A stretch of 61,569 nucleotides of DNA from Chara braunii (taxonomy: Eukaryota; Streptophyta; Charophyceae; Charales; Characeae), in the NCBI GenBank assembly GCA_003427395.1, contig BFEA01000422.1, forward strand, positions 632,254 through 693,822. The letters run 5' to 3'. Each line of letters starts with the position of its first letter. Positions within the stretch are counted from its first letter, which is position 1. A program made the translations under genes and the position numbers. Shown piece after piece: positions 31,415 to 42,537 of the stretch. Under the pieces are notes generated by a model that saw only the letters and a list, made by a program, of their open reading frames with translations, did not search any database and was not told the DNA's origin.

Positions 31415-33465
31415 CTTGTTTTTGCCTTCAACATCAGTTGGACAGCTCGGCGCTCGTGGAGCGAGTTGACGTCATCTTGGAACTGTTGAAGACGAAGGAG
31501 AAGAAGGGAGGAACCAGATTGGACAATGTCGTTCTCGTCCGTTTCTGGGCGAAATCGGGCAATCTACAAGACTAAGTTGGCGCTTTCAGCCATCGCAAGT
31601 GCAATGATGTTGTTAGTTTTAGCTATAGGTTAGTAGTCTGGTCAATGTACGTGTTAGAGGCTGCACGGATGTGCGGCAAGAAGGAAAAAACAAAAAAAAG
31701 GCGGTAGGAGGGAATAGCAAAAAGGAGGATCGGACTGGCTACCTGAAAGATGCTCATCATCTTCGCCTTCACAAGTTTCAACAATGGCCATTCTCATTGG
31801 CGCTCATTATTACGACTAGTTTCATTGTGATCGACATTGTAACGATCGTGGGTTTGGCTACGGCCACCTCCCTCGCGGTGATTCATGTTCCCTATACCAC
31901 GTCCGTTTGGCTTCGCAATCGTGCTTGTACTGGCGACAACAGTGCTCCTTTGAGTTCTTGAGGGCGACAATTGTCTCCCTCTTACTCATTGCTTGTCGTT
32001 ATGTCTGTACTTTTGCTGCTACTTAGTATTTATTTTTTTAATCTCGGATCAACCTAACCTCACCAACGACCAAGTGCATTCCTTATGTCGAGGATATTAT
32101 CGAGAGAGAGAAAAACTTCCCGGTTATGCGCACCGCCCGCCAACTACGAGTTTTTGTGAAAGGTTTGAGAGTGTGCACGTCTATTGGTACTCGAAAAATA
32201 ATGAATTATTTCAGAGCAAACTGAAGAGAGAGGGGGTTAATCTTCTTTTGCCTTCGTTTATTGACAATCATGTGTTGAAGTCTGAAACCACCACTTACAT
32301 TTGTCACACCATGGGGGGTGTTTGCATAGAAATTTAGCTTGGAAGATTTCCCTTTCAAGTCGAATTGGAAACTCCTGCTCTAAGTTTCCTTCACCTTCTC
32401 TTACTAGCTCAAACTTTAAGTTCATGAGCTTAGATCGAGTACGATCCTCCGACAATGACAAGCTCTCAATGACCTTGCCCATAGGTAACTTTGACGACTT
32501 AGGGTATGATCCACATCATTCAAACATTCACTGAGATTCCATCTCTTTCCGGCAGAGTAAGGCAAAAAGCTGCAAAAGGGAGATAGTTAAAACATTTGTC
32601 GTTGTGGCGCTTTGTGCGTGAAAGTTGGCGCAATCGGGGTAAGAAATGGTGGGAGCGGAGGACCCTTACCCTGCAGCAAAAAAAAAGGGGCTGAATTTTT
32701 TTAATATTATTTTGGTCTACAGCCAACGAATAACAAGTCCTGGACGTGAAAGTGCCCACACAAACCTGCCACCTTATTCGTGAAAGTGTCGCGCCTTGCG
32801 CACCTGTGCAGTCACAATTTTCTTTTTCGTTTCGTGTGGGCCAGCTCCGTCATTTTATTTTGGAATTCCCAAAACTCAAGTAGTGTCGAATCAGCCCCTT
32901 AGGCGTAGACCCACTGGCTGGCGGAAAGGCCTGTGAATTGCCACAAATGATTCATTCGGATCCCACAAACGTAGAATGTGGCTCAGAAGAAATAAAGGTT
33001 TTGTCTTCACATCAGCGGTGTCACCTACCATTAGCTGCAATAATCACTTCCTAAGTTTTCTTAGACGGTAGGTCTTATTCACATTTTCCTATGCCAATGG
33101 AGGTCGGCAGCAGTAGCCAATAGCTGCACTTTTCGCCCACTCTGATAGGGAGGGTGTGAAAAAGACACAAACAAAAAGCAAACTTCCTCATCCTTTTCAG
33201 GAAAGTGGAGCAAAACCTTCTTGTTTTGGTAACTTCATCCATGGTGGAGGCAAGAGTAATACCCGGGTGCGATGGGGTCACTTTCTTTCATTGGCTATGG
33301 GTTTTTCGTGACACTGCATGACCAAGAGCTTTGTTGGGCGCCGTGCAGTGGGGTCCGTGCCTTAGCTTCCCAGCCTGAAAGGTAATGACTGCCCTGTGGT
33401 AATAAAATGAGCGGAGTCTTTTTTGGAAAAGAAGACGGTTCTATGGTAATAAAATGAGTTGAGTG
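31415..33465. other. Intergenic; no gene recognised
   Basis: Mixed-composition DNA with short frames only (for example 31671-31961, 96 codons, no domain). Confidence 0.4.
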
Positions 33466-33467
33466 AG

Positions 33468-33545
33468 CAAGCCGCCTAGCTCAGTCGGTTAGGCACGGAA
33501 GTGACATTCATGAGGTCACATGTACAATCCCCGATGACCACCTGC
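33468..33545 (+). mobile_element. tRNA-like sequence, decayed
   Basis: GCCGCCTAGCTCAGTCGGTTAGGC forms a perfect-looking D arm and box A (quoted here as TAGCTCAGTCGG). A near-complementary anticodon stem (GTGAC/GTCAC) encloses TTCATGA, placing CAT in the anticodon position. Box B is degenerate (TGTACAATCCC). It could be a tRNA-Met relic or the head of a SINE. Confidence 0.45.
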
Positions 33546-33766
33546 GACACTATTTGATGCCAACCAACTAATGCCAACCAACTAAGATAGTTGGCTTGCT
33601 CTCCCCCTTCATTATTGGTAGGGTCTATGACCATCACGTGAGTGTGTATGTGTATGTGTGTGGGTTGTGAGGGAGTGTTGGTCATGGACACTACTGTTAC
33701 TCGATCGTAGTAGGGGAAGTAGATGGGATGCGCAACTACTGACAAAATGATCGCTCTTTGCAATAG

Positions 33767-33852
<86 letters not shown>

Positions 33853-33856
33853 ACTC

Positions 33857-33897
<41 letters not shown>

Positions 33898-33922
33898 TTC
33901 GCTTTCCACCCCCCCCCCCCCC
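33767..33922. repeat. Poly(C) tract, about 150 bp, interrupted
   Basis: Three long C runs separated by ACTCT, TCCTTCGCTTTCCA and single bases. Pro- or Gly-only frames are artefacts. Length is likely to be assembly-dependent. Confidence 0.95.
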
Positions 33923-33971
33923 CGCTGATGGCCCCTTCCTACTCCTTGACCACCATGAGAGGTAGCTATGC

Positions 33972-34060
33972 TTGTCCGGATCCCCTGTATAGGTTGAGTA
34001 GTGGTAGGTCGGTAGTGAAAGGTGAAATTTAGAGACAAATACAACTTAGTTTTACAAAAA
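33972..34060. repeat. Dispersed repeat shared with 6.94 kb
   Basis: CCCCTGTATAGG, AGTAGTGGTAGGT and GTAGTGAAAGGTGA in the same order as at 6943-7010. Confidence 0.45.
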
Positions 34061-34429
34061 AACAGGGAAAGATATGAGTTGTCCTTTTTTTAGGAACAAA
34101 AAGGCGGTCCTTGCATTACGCCTACTGCAGGCCCATGAGAAATCCGAATGGTTGATAGTACCAAGGAATCTACTGTGGAAATTGCCCCTATGGTTGTTCT
34201 TTTTCGGTTCGTACGCGCCCGAGGAGGGTTCTGGATTAGTTTTTTTGGGAAGTCACTTAACGTCAAAACCATCTTATAGGTTAGAAGGCTATGTTGCAGG
34301 GGTGTCCCACGCCTCATGTTCGAACTCAACTTAGTCGGCTCGGGGGTAAGGAAAATCGGTGATTGGGGGTGGCGGGCAAGTTCAAATAACCATTTGCAAA
34401 ATAAAAATTGAGTCTCTCAATTTTTGTTC

Positions 34430-35310
34430 CTTTATAAAGACGTAGAGCATCGTCGGAGTGGCCGGAGGAGTGTGATAAGGAGGGGGAAGACGACAAGCAA
34501 GAGGAGCAAAAACATGACGGGGAGGAAATACGGTTGTGTATCTTCCCATGTTCTAGCGGAACATTCATTCTCATTCTACACATTTGGCCAACAGTGGAGC
34601 GAAGCCCAGTAAACGGGAGGAGGAGCGGTCGTCGGAGGAGCGGGAGGCAGAAGGGCGGGATGATGAGCAAAAGGAGGGAAAGGAGGGGGAGGGGGACGAT
34701 AACGAGCACGTGGCCTAGCGGAAGATTCATTCCTATTTTGCACATTTGGTGAGGAATGGAGTGAAGCCCAGTAAAAGTCAGGATGAGCACGAGGAGGAGT
34801 GGTGGGAAGAGGGGGGAGAAGATGATTGGGAAGAGGAAGGGGAGGACTACGAACATAAGAACAAGTGGCTATAAGACGAACCTACCTTTTTTTTGTCATT
34901 TTCAAGAGCAGCAGCGGGATGAGGAGAGGGGAAGATATGATCCGGGGGATGAGGAACGAGAGGGAAAAATATGAGTGCATCTTCTCACGTTTTAGCAAAA
35001 GATGCACATTTGGTGGGAGAGGGAAAATGAGGGGTGGGATGACTAGTGGGGGAAGAAGGGGAAGGAGGAGGAGGGAAAGGACAACGAACTAGATGATAGC
35101 GCGATGAGGAGGGGAAAGACAACAAGTGGGAGGAGGAAAAAATATAGTTGCATATCTTTAATCTAGCAGAAGATTCAATCTTATTTTCCACATTTCCTGA
35201 GAAGTAGAGTGATGCCCAATGAATGGGAGGAGTGAGTAGGGGCGAGACTACAACGGGAGGGGAGGGGAAGGAGGAGGAGGGGGAGGACAATAAATAGGAG
35301 GACAACAAAT
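34430..35310. repeat. Purine-rich tandem array, about four diverged units
   Basis: GGAGGA-rich segments alternate with a more conserved module: CTAGCGGAAGATTCATTC, then CACATTTGG, AGTGGAGCGAAGCCCAGTAAA. The module occurs near 34550, 34718, 34985 (partial) and 35163. No real coding sequence; both strands give biased Arg/Gly or Ser/Pro frames. Confidence 0.75.
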
Positions 35311-35317
35311 GACTACC

Positions 35318-35390
35318 AACAGGATCGAACTCAAATCTGCATTTCGATAGTTCCTAGCTGAAACCCACGTAACTAATGTGACTGTTGGCA
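35318..35390 (-). mobile_element. tRNA-derived SINE-like copy 4 (3' half)
   Basis: The minus strand has a perfect box B (GAGTTCGATCC), and the preceding GGAACTATCGAAATGCAGAT aligns with GAACTGTTGAAATACAGAC of copy 1. Box A has decayed. Confidence 0.4.
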
Positions 35391-35399
35391 TAAGCCAAC

Positions 35400-36775
35400 G
35401 AAATAAGGGAAAAAAAAAATAAACAAATGAGAAAAAAAAACAAAAAAAAACGAGAAAAGTAAATACACCGAGTGGCACTTCGCTAACTGCAGGGACCCTG
35501 AAAAGAAGGTAACAGAAGGCAGACGTATGTTCATATTTAATAGGTGGACAATGTTTTTTTTTTTTCTTCCTTTTTTCTTTGTTTTTCCCATCTTGTTCCA
35601 CTTTGGTGTGGTGCTGCATGACTACGCCCGTTCATTTATTATTCGAATAACATTCGGGTCATTTCTCGATTCGTGAGTGTCATCCTCGTGTAGTGGCTAT
35701 ACCCGTTGCGCGGCGGTTTTTGATTGTACGATTTGCAAGATCGCACAACCAGAAATATCACGCAGCTTCATCATCGAACTACAATTGCCTCTCAAAAGGC
35801 ATTCAAGCAACGATCCCCGTATCCACGGTATATCAAGCTGGTATGTTACCTATTGGGCTAACTCCTTCTGGTAAACCCGGAGCCGCCCTTCTATATGAAA
35901 GACTTTTTTCCTAATAAAATGCTTGCTTAAGGCCTAGCAGGCCTTGCCTGCTGGCTCCTTTCCCGTTGACTGGTTGTCCATCCACGACTCGAACGGTTAG
36001 CCGACCCGGTAAGCCACAACACCGGTTTCTCGATCCTTGGGGCGAAATTAAACCCCACTGATCAATAATTTAAAAAAATAAATAAATATGCATCTCGTTT
36101 TTCCTCCACCACAGCCCCATACCCGGCACAACCATTCCTTTTAGCCTACTTAGGTGCCACATCCTAAAAAAAAAGGTCAAGATTTACTATTTTATTGGCC
36201 TCACACCCCTCCGGCCTCGTCATAAATGAAATCGAACTAGTCACACCGCCTATCTTCGCCGTCTAAACAAATCCGAATTTCAGTTTAATAAAAAGCAGTT
36301 TTAACCTTTTAATTATGGGTCAGATCGAATAAATTTTTGACAAACGTGTCAGTTTCATCAAGTCAAAAAATTCCACAAACGGTGGTCAGCATTCGCCATT
36401 CTAAGTAATGAGTAGATACCTTTGTAACGGTTTTTCCTTTGACAATGTTTTTCTAGACAATGCCAATAAGTTTAACAATAATGCCTCAAGACTCTTCTCT
36501 CTCATGAGTTTTTTCTTTGTTTTTTTCTCGTGCATTTGTTTTTTCGGGCCACCAACAATCGTCGACCTCCCCCCAAAAGCGGACTGTGTGACCACAGACA
36601 CCAAATATTGGCCAGCGAGGGGAGTGGTGGTTTAAAAACAAATAACAAAGACAAAAAAATATACACCTCTGTTTCAATTTTAATTGAAATACACATATAA
36701 TTTATGTGAAGCATACAAAGAATCCAAACAAATATAAAAGTGATATAGGAGCAATAACTATGTGAAGCATACAAA
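35400..36775. other. Intergenic; no gene recognised
   Basis: A/T-rich runs at 35408-35455 and 35555-35590. 35955-36010 holds a weak tRNA-like pattern on the minus strand (GTGGCTTACCGGGTCGG, CGTTCGAGTCG) with too short a box spacing. Confidence 0.35.
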
Positions 36776-37260
36776 NNNNNNNNNNNNNNNNNNNNNNNNN
36801 NNNNNNNNNNNNNNNNNNNNNNNNNNNNNNNNNNNNNNNNNNNNNNNNNNNNNNNNNNNNNNNNNNNNNNNNNNNNNNNNNNNNNNNNNNNNNNNNNNNN
36901 NNNNNNNNNNNNNNNNNNNNNNNNNNNNNNNNNNNNNNNNNNNNNNNNNNNNNNNNNNNNNNNNNNNNNNNNNNNNNNNNNNNNNNNNNNNNNNNNNNNN
37001 NNNNNNNNNNNNNNNNNNNNNNNNNNNNNNNNNNNNNNNNNNNNNNNNNNNNNNNNNNNNNNNNNNNNNNNNNNNNNNNNNNNNNNNNNNNNNNNNNNNN
37101 NNNNNNNNNNNNNNNNNNNNNNNNNNNNNNNNNNNNNNNNNNNNNNNNNNNNNNNNNNNNNNNNNNNNNNNNNNNNNNNNNNNNNNNNNNNNNNNNNNNN
37201 NNNNNNNNNNNNNNNNNNNNNNNNNNNNNNNNNNNNNNNNNNNNNNNNNNNNNNNNNNNN
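36776..37260. other. Assembly gap (485 Ns)
   Basis: Undetermined sequence, flanked by GTGAAGCATACAAA, which also occurs once at 36706-36719, and by a T run. Confidence 0.99.
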
Positions 37261-37519
37261 TTTTTTTATTTTTCCTCACTTCGCATAACATAATATTTTG
37301 CACTCAGAACTTCCTCTATAGCAAGCACGTAATCCTTAGGGCAAAAAGAATAACAATTAATTTATAAAAAAATACTGAGATAGTTGTTCGATGAATAATC
37401 ACTGCACTTCCTAGCCTACCAGCAAGGCCACGCATGTCACCTTGTTCACTCGAACTTCCCAACAATGCAAAGGTCAAAAATCGCCCAAAGGTTCAAGGGT
37501 GAAAAAAACAATAAAAAGA

Positions 37520-37601
37520 TATCTAGGCGAAGAGCCTGGTTGAGTGGGTGATCTAGTTTTCGCGGACGGCCCGGTACTGCAAGGACCTGGGACAGTTCCC
37601 C

Positions 37602-37643
<42 letters not shown>
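37520..37643 (+). mobile_element. SINE-like sequence with a ~42-nt poly(A) tail
   Basis: A box A-like TGGTTGAGTGGGTGATC is followed by ~50 bp ending GACCTGGGACAGTTCCCCC, then an uninterrupted A tract (37602-37643). The D-arm-like segment and tail suggest a short retrotransposed RNA polymerase III transcript. Box B is not convincing and no target duplication is clear. Confidence 0.35.
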
Positions 37644-37644
<1 letters not shown>

Positions 37645-37648
<4 letters not shown>

Positions 37649-38116
37649 ATTTTATTTTATGATCGCATTGAAATTATTTACCAGATTTAAGATAAAAAAA
37701 GAAAAAAGTGTCCCGGCCAGGCGAATTGTCCTGGAACACTATCGTAGCGTAGAAATATATATACATACACATATATACAGGGTAACCGCCGTTCAAAACG
37801 GGCCAAATGCCCGAACCTGAACAGGCTGCATTAAGTTGTTTAGACCGAACGCAGACAAAACAAAACAAAACACTCTAAAAAGAAAAATAATTGTATGCAA
37901 AAAAATAAAATAACCAACATTTGCCTGAGCATTGGATCCAAATTCCTTACCAAATTTGAAATAAAAATAAAATACAAAAAATGATTACCAATATTAGGCG
38001 ATTTTTTAACGATTTTTATTTTGTTTGGTTTAGCAAAATGACTTCAAACTTTGTGGGCATTTTCCTCACATCATAAAAAAACCACAAAACAAAATTAATT
38101 TAAAAAAAATTCACGT
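37645..38116. other. AT-rich intergenic, part of a dispersed repeat
   Basis: AT-rich body leading into the GTTCGG-type terminus at 38117-38205. It resembles, in inverse orientation, DNA at 44.05-44.2 and 54.17-54.3 kb. Confidence 0.4.
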
Positions 38117-38205
38117 TGGCCCCGAAATAATTTTGGGCAGGGGCCGAACGCCTTCGGGTTCGAACCCCTGACGGGACCCCGAACGCCCGTAGTACGAAGG
38201 GTGGC
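38117..38205 (-). repeat. GTTCGG-type dispersed repeat terminus, copy 1
   Basis: GGCCCCGAAATAATTTTGGG (plus) then a GC-rich segment with GTTCGAACCCC and CCCGAACGCCCG. Its complement matches 54098-54180 closely and 43975-44055 more loosely. The GC-rich tip contains several short inverted segments. Confidence 0.65.
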
Positions 38206-38259
38206 CTGGGGACCTCCGTACGTACGGGCTGGTGACCCTGCATATATTTGGGCCCGCCA

Positions 38260-38965
38260 AGCAAGTGGTATTGGGTCAGTCTAGTGGGTAGTAGTTATGG
38301 ATTTGCACATGTCGATTTAAGCCCTCCTCTGTGCAAGCAAAGATTCACACCAACGGCCTCGTCCTCAAGAGCCAAGTTCCTTGACCCCTACAACCATAAC
38401 ACGATATTCAAAAGTGGAACCATACTGGTCATGATATCCACCCCACCCTTGCAAGGTTATAGTGTCCAACTCGACGCACACGCACACCACACTCGACACC
38501 CACAATTCTCACACATTTCAGTCCAATCAATATGTAAACCCCACTGGTACTTAGCACGCTCACTTCTCTGGGATACCTCGCACACGCACACCACACTCGA
38601 CACCCACGGACAAGGCAATTCTCACACACTTCACTCCAATCAATATGTAACCCCCACTGGTGCATAACACGCTCACTTCTCCGGGATACGTTACGTTCTT
38701 CTGCCCCACACTTCACGGAAGCCTTCCACAGTAATTATAGATCCGTGCATCTGAGCCTAAATCCTACTCTGTGCAAGCACACATTCAAACCAGCGCCCTC
38801 GGCCTCAAGAACTAACCACTAAAACCAGGACAAGGTGTGGAGCCAAATTTCTTAACGACTAGGACACGACGTTCAAAAGTGCACCTATACCAATCATGAT
38901 ATCCACCCCACCCCTGCAAGGTTGTAGTGTCTACCTCGACGCACACCACACTCAACACCTATGGA
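38260..38965. repeat. Higher-order tandem repeat next to the Penelope-like element
   Basis: A ~110-bp unit (CGCACACGCACACCACACTC then CACTTCACTCCAATCAATAT) is duplicated at about 38472-38580 and 38581-38692. The surrounding larger unit (GCCCTCCTCTGTGCAAGC ... ATGATATCCACCCCACCC) recurs at about 38765-38935. No coding sequence. Confidence 0.75.
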
Positions 38966-39216
38966 CACAACAATTCTGGTAGCTTAGTGCACTTCTTTAT
39001 AATGTACAGTTGATCGTCACGACCTTGACAAATCCACCGCTTCAACCTTTAAAAAAACGAACAATCCCCTCTTGAAACTCTTCATCAATGCCTCTACCAC
39101 GAGATATTGGTAAGAGCATAACCCTCTGAAATGATAAAGAACAACAACCGCCAAACTATTTAAAATATTTCATTAAAGTCAATGGATGCTATCAACTTAC
39201 ATCTGTTTCGGAATTT

Positions 39217-40029
39217 GTGAATAGCGAGAGACTGAAGAAGGAAGAAGAGGAGCGCAAACAAAAGGAGGAGGAGGAGGAAGCGCGACGTATGCAGGAAGAG
39301 GAAGAAGCCAAAGAGAGGAAGAATAAGAAGCGGGCAGCGAAACTACAACGTAAAGCGGAGCGGATTGCCGAGATGGACAAACGATTGGAATTGAAGTTGG
39401 CACTAAGAACCGACGACTTCTTCGAGAAGATCGAAGCTAATCTAGGGCCTGTCATTGAATTGGCTCGTCAAGTCCAAGGGAAGAACAAAGGTATAAGCCA
39501 ACCAGCTTCGGCGTCGGGATCCGGCAGTGATAGTGGTGACAGTGCTACTGAAGACATACGACGACAGACAAGGAACCAGACGATCAGGGACAAGCGTAAG
39601 AGGGGACCCGAGCCGGTTTTTGAGGGCAATCCACCTATGATTACGCCAACAAAGAGGACACCACAGACAGTGAGGGGGAAGCGGGTGACAACAACGTGCC
39701 GAGTGAAGCCGAAGTCGCAACTGACAACCAAGCTGTCTCCATACATGGACAAACGGAAGGGGAGTCCAGGGAGTACGATTGCGAAGCTGAAATTTCGAAA
39801 CAAAGTGATAGACGAGATTCGAGGCTTGGATGCTCAAGAGCTGCAAGCAATCTGCAAGGCGGAAGGCGTACCGTATCACGGGAAAATTGAATCGATCTTC
39901 GACATCGCTAGCTATCGGACACGTGTCGAATTTGGCGAGATTCAAACCGAAGAGGCATCTAATCTCGTGGAGATCGAGGATGAAGTGTCCACAACTTTGG
40001 AGGACAATGAACCTGAAAGCAAGGCTTGA
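39217..40029 (+). pseudogene. Penelope-like element ORF, N-terminal part: coiled coil plus SAP-like segment
   Basis: The frame opens at a GTG; the first in-frame ATG is at 39289, and the frame stays open upstream, so the true start is unknown. Residues 5-65 are Glu/Lys/Arg-rich and heptad-like (ERLKKEEEERKQ, ERKNKKRAAKLQRKAERIAE), a likely coiled coil. A Ser/Gly linker follows, then a basic region. Residues ~200-235 (LDAQELQAICKAEGVPYHGK) resemble a SAP-type DNA-binding helix-turn-helix. The frame ends in TGA at 40027. About 50 bp in the next frame (RLEEVTELARSDAWYEL) then bridges to the GIY-YIG frame, so two small frameshifts probably split one ORF. The link to the retroelement is inferred from contiguity. 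Confidence 0.6.
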
Positions 40030-40059
40030 GGAGGTTACGGAACTGGCGAGATCTGACGC

Positions 40060-40638
40060 ATGGTACGAGCTTTAACTGACTACCAAAGTTCTATTAAGCG
40101 AGTGGATGAGCTTGCTGAAGAATTACTCAGAAGATGTATCCTGCTATTGTCCTTCAGAGGTAGGATTAGGTGGACCAAGAAGTTGGTGGATGTTTGGCGT
40201 AAGTTGTACGATGAGTTGGGTGACGATTTTTACGTTCCTAAGGGCTGTGAGTACGTTGCTGTATCGCCGTACTGCAAACTGCAGTACATAGGTAAGACCA
40301 GTAGGGAAATCAACCGTAGATGGGCGGAACACTTTTCTGCATGTCGTACTAAGAAGTGTACGCACTTCCACCGGTGGATGGGCTCTTTTGGCGTAGGGAA
40401 GTACGTACTCCTCCCTATTGCCAAAGGAACCGAGTCGGAGTTATTGGATCTTGAGAAGACGTATATTAGGCATTGGTCTCCGTTCCTTAACTCCATAGGG
40501 AAGAAGAAGGGTCGTGGGAACAAGAAGCCTAAGAAAGGAAGAAGGGAGAGGGATAGATCACGAAAGGAGGCGTTTAGAGCTATTGACCCTGTCAGGTTGA
40601 GCGGCAGGCGAACCGGAGTGGTCGCTTCACCTTTGTGA
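40060..40638 (+). pseudogene. Penelope-like element: GIY-YIG endonuclease domain
   Basis: A 192-codon frame carrying a GIY-YIG nuclease domain at about residues 62-145: EYVAV (GIY position), YIGKT (YIG motif, 76-80), SREINRRWAEHF with the conserved Arg and His, and DLEKTYIRHWSPFLN with the expected catalytic Glu133. A Cys/His cluster (CRTKKCTHFH, 95-104) could bind zinc. In most Penelope-like elements this endonuclease is C-terminal to the reverse transcriptase. Here it precedes it, as in the permuted-domain clade reported from green algae and invertebrates. It nicks target DNA for target-primed reverse transcription. A basic tail (KKKGRGNKKPKKGRRERDR) follows. The frame ends at TGA and coding similarity continues in other frames, so the copy is decayed. 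Confidence 0.82.
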
Positions 40639-40981
40639 TCAAATCTAGTGGCGGTAACACATGGTTTAATGGTTGGAAAAAGATCCGGAAGACATTTGGT
40701 GGGTCTATTGTAAAAAGCCCGACGGGAAGCGTTACCTTGAAAGAGAGTAAGAAATTGTTTGAAGTCGGTGGGAGATAGAGATCGAGCATCTGAAAATTTG
40801 AAAAACCGGAGGTGGTTTTTAGAAGAAACTTTTGATTGCGGTGCTGAGGAATCCGAGGAGGATTCATGACTTTAACAGTTGGGGTTTGAAGTCAACCCTT
40901 CGGGTATACAGCGCAATCAAAGACTTCTGAAAGAAGTCAACTCGCAAGTACCTGCGTCGCCTTTTATCTCGAAGGATCCGT
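40639..40981 (+). pseudogene. Penelope-like element: frameshifted linker
   Basis: Protein-like stretches continue in shifting frames: FTFVIKSSGGNTWFNGWKKI (from ~40625, ending at a stop near 40758), then ENLKNRRWFLEETFDCGAEE, then RNQRLLKEVNSQVPASPFIS. At least two frameshifts and several stops separate the endonuclease from the next long frame. Confidence 0.5.
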
Positions 40982-41536
40982 GTGCATTTTGGATTGTGCA
41001 TGTCTGCTGATTTGATGGTTCGTCTGAAGTATGACGACCGTTTGAACGTTGCTGAAGTCAGGAAAGTAGTCAATGATGGATTGATGATGTGTGAAATCCC
41101 AACTGCCTTTAGGAAACGGGCGAGAAATAAGATCAGGATCATATCGACAAAGAATCGATCGATTGGTGACCTGATTCATAACCAACGAGCATTTGCAGCT
41201 CTTGAGGTATCTACCTGTGTTTGTGCAGGGAAGACCTACCCGCATGTGGAAGGTCATGTCTGTTTCAAATTGAGCACTGGGGAGGCGCACCACCAAACTC
41301 TAGCGAACGTTAACGACATACCACAGGCTCGTGTCGATGACCGTGCGAGTATTTTAGGACAGGAGTTGAGGGAGGGATTTGTAAATTGGAAGAATCTAAA
41401 AGGACCATGTCCTAAGTTCGACCGCGAGCGCCTTTTGAGATGTATTGCTGATGACGGGGTTGGTGACGGAAAGCTAACCTCGACTGATGTATTGAAAGTC
41501 AAGAATGAGTTAAGGGAGTTTGTGCTTACCCCTTAG
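40982..41536 (+). pseudogene. Penelope-like element: pre-RT region with Cys/His motif
   Basis: A 184-codon frame. Residues 60-100 carry AFAALEVSTCVCAGKTYPHV then EGHVCFKLSTG, a CxC...H...C arrangement that may bind zinc and recalls the CxC motif of permuted Penelope-like elements. The first part (NKIRIISTKNRSIGDLIHN) is basic. The frame ends with TAG at 41534, and RT similarity resumes in frame 1 about 25 bp later. By itself it would not be recognisable; its identity comes from position between GIY-YIG and RT. Confidence 0.6.
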
Positions 41537-41559
41537 GATTCCTGGGAACACCCTCGGCG

Positions 41560-41781
41560 ATGATGGACACTTTCGTCACAAGTACGGGTTACAGAGTTGT
41601 TCAACAAAAGGAGGAGGAGATACTGTGTAAAATAAGGGAAGATGTTAACAGATGTGGCTTAAAGCAATTTGTCCGTTGGGACAGAAAGAGGAAGCTTGTA
41701 TGTTCTTATGTTCTTCCCAAGCATAAGGACATCCAACGTTTCCACCCGATCTGCCCAACTTTCAATGAGCTGATGGTATAA
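41560..41781 (+). pseudogene. Penelope-like element: RT fingers region
   Basis: 73 codons ending at TAA. KLVCSYVLPKHKDIQRFHPI followed by CPTFNELM corresponds to the early RT finger motifs (a Lys-rich strand and an RPI-like motif). The TAA is the only interruption before the next frame: translation on the other side (TGRAVTKALNHLLFHLP) is in the same frame, so a single nonsense change separates the two. Confidence 0.65.
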
Positions 41782-41793
41782 ACGGGAAGAGCG

Positions 41794-42537
41794 GTGACCA
41801 AAGCGCTTAATCATCTACTTTTTCACTTGCCCATCGATGGTCACTTTAACCTCCAGGCGGTGTCTCATCTGGCTGACAGACTGCAGCGGGTTAATAAGAA
41901 GGTGAAAGGTTTGAGAGGTGGTGGTGAGGTTAGAACGGCGGCATATGACATCAAAGAGATGTTCAACAAACTGCCTCATTTGGACATCGTGGAGGCAGTC
42001 AGCTGGATCATCAAGTATCATGAAGGGAAAGGGCGTACGTTTGTGCGTGTTATCACGAGAGGGAGGGGTGCTACCTTTGGCTTGACAACAAATGCAAATC
42101 ATTGGAGGAAGCTTGATCTGAGGGAGATTGAGAAATTCGTCAAGTTCAAATTGGACCATACCTATACATCAGCAACAGTTGTTCTCCTCAGACAGGTGAT
42201 TGGGATACCAATGGGGAAGAGTACTAGTCCTCCATTGACATGTATCCTCTATGCATTTGCGGAAGCGAGGTTCTCGAGCAACCTGGGTAAGCTCAGAAAG
42301 AATGTATTTGGAGTTAGGTTAATTGACAATGTTGTTCTTATGACCGCATCGCTTTCTGAGAAGGAACACAATATGGTTCTGCGGTTGTTTGCAGGGTGCT
42401 ATCCGAGAAACTTAACTCTGAAGCGGACTGATTGTGGTGATGGAACACTGCAGTTCCAGGGTTGCAAGGTACGAACTAAACAAACGTACCCGTTTTTTGG
42501 ATGTGTGCACCTCGCAAAAAACGAAGCAACCATTTAG
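41794..42537 (+). pseudogene. Penelope-like reverse transcriptase, palm domain, degenerate
   Basis: 247 codons with ordered RT motifs. Motif A is AAYDIKEMFNKLPH (catalytic Asp52). Motif B is QVIGIPMGKSTSPPLT (134-149), a textbook Penelope/telomerase-like GxPMGxxxSPxL box. Motif C is RLIDNVVLM (175-183), where the usual YxDD second Asp is Asn. A motif D/E-like LKRTDCGDGTLQFQGCKV follows (209-226). Penelope-like RTs are relatives of telomerase reverse transcriptase. Asp-to-Asn in motif C together with flanking stops means this copy cannot make an active polymerase. The frame ends at TAG, but similarity continues in frame. Confidence 0.88.

Noticed and set aside
35950-36015. tRNA gene on the minus strand
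   Set aside because: Box A- and box B-like motifs are too close together, and no acceptor or anticodon stem forms.
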